Below are positions 32,572 to 38,736 of a DNA stretch of 38,736 nt, piece by piece (position 1 is the first letter of the stretch; each line of letters opens with the position of its first letter). Position numbers and translations under genes: made by a program. Under the pieces are notes generated by a model, which saw only the letters and a program-made list of their open reading frames with translations, did not search any database and was not told the origin of the DNA. The DNA comes from Verrucomicrobiota bacterium (lineage in GTDB: Bacteria > Verrucomicrobiota > Verrucomicrobiia > Opitutales > Opitutaceae): positions 1 to 38,736 of the forward strand of contig QNAI01000015.1 in NCBI GenBank assembly GCA_003641745.1. The letters run 5' to 3'.

Positions 32572-34038
32572 ATGTCCAGCTTTGGAGAAAGACGCACCTA
32601 CTACAATAATTTCGCGGGCCACCTGCTGAACGCCTACAATCCGAACATGCTGTTCCCGGGGCGGCCGTATGCCTGGACGGACGGCGACTGGAGACAGGCC
32701 ATCAACATGGTGGCTGCCTTTGGCTTCAATGTCTGGGAGTTCTGGCTTGTTCCGCGGCTGTTCTGCCGGGAAGCGCTTCGGGCCAACGTTGGTCGAGCGT
32801 TTATCCGCCAGATGAATGCGGCCATTGAGCATGCTCATACTCGGGGACTGAAAGTTGAGATGCTCTGTGCCCTCGCCACGGTCGGACCGGAGTGGCGGAC
32901 CTATTGCCCGAACGCGGACGCGGAATGGCAGGAGTTACGATTCCTCTGGGACACCTGGACCAGGGAGCTCCCCGGAGTTGATATTGTGGGGATATTTCCG
33001 GGAGACCCCGGCGCCTGCTCCCGCAATGGATGCACGGCCGAGACCTACATCGACAAGGCCGTAGAGATCGCCGGTCTCGTCAAGGGAAACCTTCCCGCGG
33101 TGGAAATCGAATTTCACACCTGGGGTCCCCCTTTTTTCGGGTGGGGGATCATCAAAGGCCCCGAAGACTGGAAAGGGGAGTACATCCCGGACTATCAGAT
33201 GACTGCATGGACATTCGATCGGGATCGAGCAGAGACATGCATGCAGCACCTGCTGAGGCGACTCCCGGATTTCCCCGCACCAACCTCGGTGGCAATCAAC
33301 ATGGCTTTCAACCCCGACGGTAATCCGGACGGGGAACAGGATGCCCGTTCCTGGTGCCGTGAAATTGCCTGCAACCATCGTGTCTACAGTTGGGATTTCA
33401 GCCTCACTGAGGGCGAGAACAATGTCGTCCCGCACTACCGGTTGGCCCGCCTGTTCGAGCGTCGGCGGGCGGAACGCGAATGCGGTGCGTATTCCGGCGG
33501 TATCTGCTACACCATGACGCCGCTGCTGAATCAACTCTCCCTGTATGCGGCGGCGCAGTCCTTCCTCGATCCGGACGCAGACCCCGATGCCCTGGCCCAG
33601 AATTTTTTCGAGAGGCTTTTTGGGGCCGCCGGACGTGAACTCGTGCCGTTTCTACCGTTGTTCGAGGTCGTGCAGGACTGGGGCAACTATCACCGTATCG
33701 AGCTTTCCCGGAGGGACTATCACCGAAGAATGAAGGAACTGGCAGGGCAACTTCGGGATCTGAAGGGACGGGAGAGACACGACCTTGAACTGTTTCCCTC
33801 GCCCGACCTTTTCCGGGAGGAAATGCTATTCTTCGCCGAGTTGTTTGCCGCGTTTTCGGGACCCTCGCCCGACTACGACACGCTCGGTCAGAAATACTGG
33901 AATCGGGTTTACCGGATCTATGATGACCTGCCCGACCACGTTGACCCACGCCCCCGCCTGGCCACCGGGAGCCTTGTCCGGCACTTCGCGGTTGGAGACT
34001 CGGGAGGCCGGGCAATTCCCGGCAAATGGATTGACTGA
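32572..34038 (+). CDS. Uncharacterised probable TIM-barrel glycosidase-like protein
   Basis: I do not recognise this 488-aa protein. The N-terminal half alternates strands and helices like a (beta/alpha)8 barrel: AINMVAAFGFNVWEFWLVP, AAIEHAHTRGLKVEMLCA, GVDIVGIFPGDPGACS (143-149) with RNGC (151-154), and AVEIEFHTWGPPFFGWG (177-191). Aspartate after Gly-Pro and the Glu/His of EIEFHTWG are candidate catalytic residues. The C-terminal half is helical (residues about 330-470) and rich in Arg, Asp and Phe. It is rich in Trp and Cys, unusual for a plain metabolic enzyme, and has no signal peptide. Gene order (MarC, this, GlpA-like fusion) suggests sugar or sugar-acid metabolism, but that is inference. 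Confidence 0.6.
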   Translation: MSSFGERRTYYNNFAGHLLNAYNPNMLFPGRPYAWTDGDWRQAINMVAAFGFNVWEFWLVPRLFCREALRANVGRAFIRQMNAAIEHAHTRGLKVEMLCALATVGPEWRTYCPNADAEWQELRFLWDTWTRELPGVDIVGIFPGDPGACSRNGCTAETYIDKAVEIAGLVKGNLPAVEIEFHTWGPPFFGWGIIKGPEDWKGEYIPDYQMTAWTFDRDRAETCMQHLLRRLPDFPAPTSVAINMAFNPDGNPDGEQDARSWCREIACNHRVYSWDFSLTEGENNVVPHYRLARLFERRRAERECGAYSGGICYTMTPLLNQLSLYAAAQSFLDPDADPDALAQNFFERLFGAAGRELVPFLPLFEVVQDWGNYHRIELSRRDYHRRMKELAGQLRDLKGRERHDLELFPSPDLFREEMLFFAELFAAFSGPSPDYDTLGQKYWNRVYRIYDDLPDHVDPRPRLATGSLVRHFAVGDSGGRAIPGKWID

Positions 34039-34103
34039 CCGGAAAGAAAAGTCACCTTTGGCATACAGGGAAAAGGGCATTTGGTGCCCTGAACCCAAAT
34101 ACT

Positions 34104-36662
34104 ATGCCAGGCCGATTATGGAATGGATTTTCTCCCGGACGCTTGGGCGTGGCAGCTTGCCCGACTCCTGACTCGCGTCCCGACGACACGAATTACGATA
34201 TCGCCATTGTCGGCGCCGGTGTGGTGGGTTGCGCATTGGCCTGCGAGTTGTCCAGGTACCGGCTCCGCACCATTCTGATCGACAAGAACCATGATGTCGG
34301 AGAAGGAACCAGCAAGGCAAACAGCGCCATAATCCATACCGGATTCGACGCGACACCCGGAACCTTGGAGTCGCAACTCGTCACGGGGGCCTCGCTCATC
34401 TGGCCCGAACTTGCGGCGAAGTTGAAAGTCCCCATGCTCCAGACAGGCGCGATCGTCCTGGCGGTCGATGAGGAGCAGGAACGAACCCTGAAGTTGATTC
34501 ATCGCAAGGCGCTTGATAACGGCGTCGATGATGTCGAACTTGTCGACGCCGAGACCGCCCGACGCCTGGAGCCCCATGCGACCCCCCGGGTCCGAGGCGG
34601 ACTCCTGGTCCCACGTGAAAGCGTGATCGATTCCTTTGGGGTTTCGATCGCAACGACCGAGATCGCACTCGCCAACGGAGTCGATGTTCTGCTCGGCTGT
34701 GGGGTCACGGCGATGGCGGACTGCGACTCCGCCATCAAGACCTTGAAGTGCGACGGCGAAACGGTCGTTCGTACCAGAACAGTAATCAACGTTGCCGGGT
34801 TATGGAGTCGGGGAATCGCCGATCTGTACGGCGGACAGGCATTTGAGATCAATCCACGGCGCGGGCAGTTTCTCCTCTACGACTCCCAATGCCGCCACAT
34901 GGTCAATCGGATCCTGCTCCCGATTCCGACCAAGACAACCAAGGGGAAGCTCGTTGCACCCACCATCTTCGGTAATATCCTGACCGGACCGACCGCCGAG
35001 GACCTGCCGTTGGAAGCTCTGGAGGACACGAGCACGACACCCGAAGGACTCGAGGAGGTCGCAACGGGCGCCGCCAAACTTTGCCCCGAGATCATTGACC
35101 AACCCACCATCGCGGCATTCGCGGGACTGCGATGCAATTGCGAGCAGGGCAGCTACCTGATCCGCTGCAATGATGGCCACCCCGGGTTCATTACAGTTAC
35201 CGGTATTCGCTCCACCGGATTGACCACGTCGCCAATGTTGGCGCGTCATCTGATCGAGCAGATGACAAAACAATGTGATCTGGAATTAGTCCCAAACCAT
35301 GAGGCGATGGACGCCCGCCCGGAGTCGGCCTGGCCGGGATGGTGGAAAAAGCCGTACGATACTCCCGCCATCGTCTCCGCCCGACCGGAATACGGTCACG
35401 TGATCTGCACCTGCGAACAGATCTCGCGAGGTGAAATCCTTGATGCCATGCGCTCGCCCCTGCATCCGCGCACCCTGGACGGTCTGAAGCGACGCACCCG
35501 CGCACTGATGGGGCGATGCCAGGGATTCAACTGCCTGGCGCCCATCGCCAGAACCGTCTGCGAACATTTCAAGCTCCCGATGCAGGCGGTCACAAAGTGC
35601 GGTCCCAGCAGTGAGATCGTGTCTGCGGTTCAAACATCGCCATTCGAGAGGACAGCGATATCCTATCCCAAAGCTCCGGCGGAAATCCCGACTCACTACA
35701 GAGTCGCAATTGTCGGCGCAGGACCGGCGGGCATCGGCGTGGCAGTAGGATTGGCCAGAAGCGGCGTTGAATCGGTCGTGTTGATCGAGCGGGCGGATAC
35801 ACTCGGAGGCGTCCCGGCCAAATACGAACCCAAGCGAGGGGGCGTCCCCACGTTCGTCATTCCAAGCCGCGGTCGGATCCTGTACGGCAGGCAGTACGTT
35901 GATCTCCTGGCCGGGAAACTCGATCGAACCTCGACCGTCCGCCATCTCAATACTCAGGTGCTGGATGCAGGACTCAATGACAAGAGCCTGACCATCGTCA
36001 GTCCCACCCTCGGAAAACGAACGATCACTGCTGACGCGATCATTCTTGCCTGCGGATCGCGCGAACAGACACGCGCCGAACGCGGATGGATAAGCGGCAG
36101 CCGCCCGGCCCGCGTATTCCACACCATGCAACTGCTCGACCTCCTGGACGGTGACCATTGCCTGCCATCGATCGCTCCCGTCGTTATCGGATCGGATCTG
36201 ATCGCATGGTCCGCCGCGGCAAAACTGAAAGCCGCGGGCGCCGATCAAGTCGCCATGCTGGACCTGTGCGCACGGCCCAAATCACCATTTCTGTCTCGGC
36301 TGTATTTCAAACGCTGGTGCCGTCCGGCCTGGCGATCAGTCAATTCAGGTGTGACCATGGAAGGAACGACCTCCGCGACCGGGATCGGCTTCCGGGACGG
36401 AACCTCTCTCATGTGCGACGGAGTCATTCTCAGCGGAATGCTGGTCCCGAACAGCGAGCTCATCGTATCGGCAGGACTCGATGTAATACACTCGGATCGA
36501 ATCCCGCTGGTGGGACTGAACCACTCTCTCTCCGAGGCCGGGTGGTTCGCCGCAGGCAATGTGATCGGTGGATTCCATAGCGCCCACTGGTGCTATCGCC
36601 ACGGCAAAAAGATGGCCCGCTCCGTGGCAGGATATCTTGATCAATCTGAGAGACGGACCTGA
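34104..36662 (+). CDS. Fusion of GlpA-like FAD dehydrogenase, BFD-type [2Fe-2S] domain and second FAD/NAD(P) oxidoreductase
   Basis: The 852-aa protein has three parts. Residues 31-400 are a DAO/GlpA-like FAD domain (DIAIVGAGVVGCALACEL, ANSAIIHTGFDA). Residues 430-490 are a BFD-like iron-sulfur domain with CTC (C435, C437) and CQGFNC (C472, C477). Residues 530-852 are a second two-dinucleotide-binding oxidoreductase (VAIVGAGPAGIGVAVGL, ILACGSREQT, VIGSDLIAWSAAAKLKAAGA, WFAAGNVIGGFHSAHWC) related to the GlpB/HcnB-like partner of GlpA-type enzymes. In other bacteria these are separate neighbouring genes; here they are one chain. It would pass electrons between a substrate site and NAD(P) or a quinone. 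Polyol phosphate or hydroxyacid oxidation is plausible. The first 30 residues are of doubtful start; ATG 34104 is used, and the GTG at 34149 is an alternative. Confidence 0.85.
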   Translation: MPGRLWNGFSPGRLGVAACPTPDSRPDDTNYDIAIVGAGVVGCALACELSRYRLRTILIDKNHDVGEGTSKANSAIIHTGFDATPGTLESQLVTGASLIWPELAAKLKVPMLQTGAIVLAVDEEQERTLKLIHRKALDNGVDDVELVDAETARRLEPHATPRVRGGLLVPRESVIDSFGVSIATTEIALANGVDVLLGCGVTAMADCDSAIKTLKCDGETVVRTRTVINVAGLWSRGIADLYGGQAFEINPRRGQFLLYDSQCRHMVNRILLPIPTKTTKGKLVAPTIFGNILTGPTAEDLPLEALEDTSTTPEGLEEVATGAAKLCPEIIDQPTIAAFAGLRCNCEQGSYLIRCNDGHPGFITVTGIRSTGLTTSPMLARHLIEQMTKQCDLELVPNHEAMDARPESAWPGWWKKPYDTPAIVSARPEYGHVICTCEQISRGEILDAMRSPLHPRTLDGLKRRTRALMGRCQGFNCLAPIARTVCEHFKLPMQAVTKCGPSSEIVSAVQTSPFERTAISYPKAPAEIPTHYRVAIVGAGPAGIGVAVGLARSGVESVVLIERADTLGGVPAKYEPKRGGVPTFVIPSRGRILYGRQYVDLLAGKLDRTSTVRHLNTQVLDAGLNDKSLTIVSPTLGKRTITADAIILACGSREQTRAERGWISGSRPARVFHTMQLLDLLDGDHCLPSIAPVVIGSDLIAWSAAAKLKAAGADQVAMLDLCARPKSPFLSRLYFKRWCRPAWRSVNSGVTMEGTTSATGIGFRDGTSLMCDGVILSGMLVPNSELIVSAGLDVIHSDRIPLVGLNHSLSEAGWFAAGNVIGGFHSAHWCYRHGKKMARSVAGYLDQSERRT

Positions 36663-36770
36663 GTCCCTCCGCGGGTGAAATGATGCGTGGCTGCCCACCA
36701 GGCTTCTGGCTCGGGTGATGGCGGATTGGCTGGCCAGATCCCGACTATTTTGAGTATGCTCCCATACGAG

Positions 36771-37694
36771 ATGAATCGACGCTCTTTTGTCCGGAAATCA
36801 ATCGCAGCTGGTGCGGTCGCCGCATTGGGAACGCGCTCACTCGACGCAGGGGACGAGAAGGATCCGCCTGCGCCAGGCACGGATTTCCACCTCAGATACG
36901 CGCCCCACTTCGGCATGTTCAAACACCATGCGGGTTCCGATCTGATCGACCAGCTCCGCTTCATGGCCGACCAGGGATTCACCGCCTTTGAGGACAACAA
37001 CATGTGGAAGCGGGAGGTGGCTGTGCAGGAGGCCATCGCGAGCGAACTCGATCGTCTCGGAATCGTGATGGGCGTCTTCGTTGCCTACGGGGATTTTAAG
37101 AACCCCACCTTTGTATCGGGAAAAGAGGAACACAGGAAAGAAGTGCTTACGAAGATACGGGCTTCGGTCGAGATTGCGCAGCGGGTCAACGCCAAGTGGG
37201 TCACAGTGGTGCCGGGCTCTTTCGATCCCGGCCTTGAATGGGGCTACCAGACGGCCAATGTAATCGACCTGTTGAAGGCGTGCAGCGAGATATGCGAACC
37301 AGCCGGTGTGATCATGGTCCTGGAATCCCTGAATCCCTGGACGAATCATCCCGGTCTTTTCCTGACCAAAATCCCGCAGGCCTACCAGATCTGTCGCGCC
37401 GTCGACAGCCCTTCATGCAAGATTCTCGACGACCTCTATCACCAGCAGGTCACCGAGGGGAACCTGATTCCGAACCTCGACCGGGCTTGGGATGAGATTG
37501 CGTATTTCCAGATCGGCGACAATCCAGGCCGGAAAGAGCCGACGACCGGAGAGATCAATTATCGCAATATCTTTCGACACATCCACGGAAAGGGATACAC
37601 CGGAATCCTAGGCATGGAGCACGGCAACAGGCTGCCCGGTATTGAGGGTGAAGAAGCGGTTCTCGCGGCTTACCGCGAGGTCGACTCATTCTGA
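36771..37694 (+). CDS. Tat-exported xylose-isomerase-like TIM barrel (hydroxypyruvate-isomerase-like)
   Basis: ATG 36771 opens a twin-arginine signal, NRRSFVRKS followed by IAAGAVAALG, so the 307-aa protein is probably exported folded. The mature part is an AP-endonuclease-2/xylose-isomerase-like barrel (PF01261): HFGMFKHHAG, LRFMADQGFTAFEDNNMW, VLESLN (E185), LDDLYHQQ (D220/D221, H224), IGD (near 249) and GMEHGN (E283), which line up with the metal ligands and catalytic Glu pair of hydroxypyruvate isomerase. Many exported members of this superfamily are sugar epimerases/isomerases of unknown substrate. It lies 108 nt after the oxidoreductase fusion. Longer in-frame start at 36687 is unlikely, as it would bury the Tat motif. 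Confidence 0.88.
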   Translation: MNRRSFVRKSIAAGAVAALGTRSLDAGDEKDPPAPGTDFHLRYAPHFGMFKHHAGSDLIDQLRFMADQGFTAFEDNNMWKREVAVQEAIASELDRLGIVMGVFVAYGDFKNPTFVSGKEEHRKEVLTKIRASVEIAQRVNAKWVTVVPGSFDPGLEWGYQTANVIDLLKACSEICEPAGVIMVLESLNPWTNHPGLFLTKIPQAYQICRAVDSPSCKILDDLYHQQVTEGNLIPNLDRAWDEIAYFQIGDNPGRKEPTTGEINYRNIFRHIHGKGYTGILGMEHGNRLPGIEGEEAVLAAYREVDSF

Positions 37695-37705
37695 GCAATG
37701 ACCCC
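37693..37705. repeat. Half copy of the palindromic repeat
   Basis: The 13 bases gagcaatgacccc match exactly the right end of the palindromes at 5005-5056 and 9183-9235, directly after (and overlapping the stop of) the isomerase-like gene. The left arm is missing; a separate gtttgacccc occurs 40 bp on. Confidence 0.5.
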
Positions 37706-37734
37706 GTCGAAAATCCTGACAACAGGCCAGAATA

Positions 37735-38022
37735 TTACTTTTGACGTTTGACCCCTTTTGGTCGGGTCAGAATCTCCAGTCGTTCGAGGAGGGTCATGGC
37801 CTCCCGGGCCGTGGTTCCGCACATTTCCAGGCAGGGTTTCAGACTCGTGCAGAAGGCGGGGCGCTCCGGTCGGCCAAACAACTCGCATCGATTATCGTCG
37901 GTGAGGTGGGCGCAGCGCACGCCGGCGGGTTTGCCTTCCGGCATGCCGGGCATCGGAGTCGATATGGAGGGAGCGATACAACAGGCTCCGCAACCGATCC
38001 GGCATTCAAATTCGGGGTTCAT
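37735..38022 (-). CDS. YkgJ-family cysteine-cluster protein
   Basis: The 95-aa protein has the CxxCGxCC signature CRIGCGACC near the N-terminus and further cysteines in GVRCAHLTDDNRCELFG and FCTSLKPCLEMC. This is the YkgJ/UPF0153-like family, which probably binds zinc or an iron-sulfur cluster. Function is unknown. It is cytoplasmic (no signal) and short, as usual for the family. The neighbouring minus-strand lipoprotein gene is 41 bp upstream. Confidence 0.87.
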   Translation of the reverse strand: MNPEFECRIGCGACCIAPSISTPMPGMPEGKPAGVRCAHLTDDNRCELFGRPERPAFCTSLKPCLEMCGTTAREAMTLLERLEILTRPKGVKRQK

Positions 38023-38063
38023 GATTGGATCCAGTATGCTTCGTCGCGTCCGGCGATCACCCG

Positions 38064-38477
38064 CTACCGATAGAAATCGACCCAGGAGATCTCAATCGAT
38101 TGGTTTCCGTTACCCGCCACCCCCCTGGGCAGTTCCACCCGGTAGCCGCCCGATCGGTGGTCGTCGCGAAACTCCTTCCGGAAGACCTGCTCCCCCGAAA
38201 TCTCCAGGCCTTCCAGTCCCTTCAGGGCGAAATGAAACGTGATTTTTTCCGGCCAGTCACCACGGGATGGCCGGATGGTGGCCCGACCGATTCCGAATTC
38301 GCTTCGGACGGAAAAGAGAACCTCGGTGGCACTGCCCGACACCTTGATCGAGTCGCCTTCCGCCCGCGGACCGGCCAGAGCGATCTCAAATTCGGGAGGG
38401 CGCTCGAACAGGCCCTCACATCCGGAAAGGAAGATCGGCAGGAGGAGTAGAGCGATGGATTTCCTGGATAGAGACAC
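38064..38477 (-). CDS. Putative lipoprotein
   Basis: The 137-aa product starts MSLSRKSIALLLLPIFLSGC, with a lipobox LSGC and Cys20 as the lipidation site. The mature part is mostly beta-strand (FEIALAGPRAEGDSIKVSG, ITFHFALKGLEGLEISG) and ends VDFYR; no family is recognised. The start is GTG 38477. An opposing open frame from 38455 overlaps its first codons. Location is the outer or inner membrane facing the periplasm. The function is unknown. Confidence 0.7.
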   Translation of the reverse strand: MSLSRKSIALLLLPIFLSGCEGLFERPPEFEIALAGPRAEGDSIKVSGSATEVLFSVRSEFGIGRATIRPSRGDWPEKITFHFALKGLEGLEISGEQVFRKEFRDDHRSGGYRVELPRGVAGNGNQSIEISWVDFYR

Positions 38478-38736
38478 AGGACAGACCTACACTCCAGCTC
38501 GCACCGAATCAATCCGCAAGCTAGTGCAGGCCGCCGCACATATTGTAACTTATGGGAAGGACTATTATGAGACAGATAGAGCCAAAAGTGAAAAGAAGAG
38601 GAATAATATGAATAGACATGGTCTTTTTCCCGACTTCAGCGTTGCTCGTCAGTCACGAATCTACGGATTCGCTCCTTCCTCGCGCCTTGAACTCCGAAAA
38701 AACTCCACGTCCATAAGTGCCAATCTGTTTGGCGGA
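38455..38736 (+). other. Open frame running off the right edge, AT-rich segment, possible repeat or mobile-element end
   Basis: From ATG 38455 a plus-strand frame is open to the window end (94 codons) with GGAGGAG about 8 nt upstream. Inside it, 38541-38630 is much more AT-rich than anything nearby (many aa/ag runs), and a short palindrome gaatc-tac-ggattc occurs at 38659-38671. It overlaps the start of the opposite lipoprotein gene by 23 bp. The translation (for example HIVTYGKDYYETDRAKSEKK) matches no family that I know. It may be a dispersed repeat rather than a gene; the flank is needed to decide. Confidence 0.25.

Noticed and set aside
35286-36248. 320-aa minus-strand open frame opposite the oxidoreductase fusion
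   Set aside because: The sense strand carries clear FAD and BFD motifs; the antisense translation has none.

Overview
The window is about 38.7 kb of GC-rich, densely coding bacterial chromosome with no rRNA, tRNA, prophage or CRISPR array that I could find. The gene set is Gram-negative: a DsbD-type thiol transporter, an ExbB/ExbD motor pair, lipoproteins with lipoboxes and a Tat signal. FabV-type enoyl reductase, the HHGH6-like and clan GH-D glycosidase-like proteins, a uroporphyrinogen-decarboxylase-family protein and a Tat-exported TIM-barrel isomerase-like protein together suggest a carbohydrate-degrading member of the PVC group, most likely Verrucomicrobiota (Opitutae-like). That placement is inference; no taxonomic marker was compared.

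Layout. 1-3288: a secreted fibronectin-III protein cut by the left edge, a large glycosidase-like protein and a frameshifted GFA-family gene. 3369-5564: two VOC (glyoxalase-fold) proteins flanking a Met/Asp-rich lipoprotein, then a 113-bp direct repeat and a small zinc-ribbon membrane protein. 5741-9142: xerC-like recombinase with mazG on the minus strand, then trpC and rsmA on the plus strand. 9300-14513: dsbD, a tiny membrane ORF, fabV, dtd and an exbB-exbD pair. 14633-20619 (all minus): leuCD, cysK with a clear intrinsic terminator, an FAD amine-oxidase-like protein and glgA. 20681-28443: rnr, the gltX-glnS pair, an M14-like peptidase/acylase and an alpha-galactosidase-like protein. 28937-38736: a cold-shock protein, a BaiN-like flavoprotein, a UroD-family protein with a TTG start, MarC, an unrecognised TIM-barrel-like protein, a GlpA-like/FAD oxidoreductase fusion, a Tat-exported xylose-isomerase-like protein, a YkgJ-like cysteine-cluster protein and a lipoprotein.

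Most of 5.7-26 kb is core metabolism and information processing: leucine, cysteine, tryptophan and glycogen synthesis, fatty-acid elongation, aminoacyl-tRNA synthesis and proofreading, RNA decay and rRNA methylation. The accessory parts are the two ends and 26.1-37.7 kb. There, uncharacterised glycosidase-like, UroD-like, GlpA-like and isomerase-like genes sit close together. They are the best candidates for an undescribed catabolic route, but nothing in the sequence fixes a substrate.

The most striking DNA-level signal is a palindromic repeat with ends ggggtca/tgacccc. It occurs twice within a tandem duplication at 4991-5279, once more at 9183-9235 with a paired change in its stem, and as a half copy at 37693-37705. 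In the tandem pair the repeats are almost identical while the adjacent zinc-ribbon coding starts are strongly diverged.
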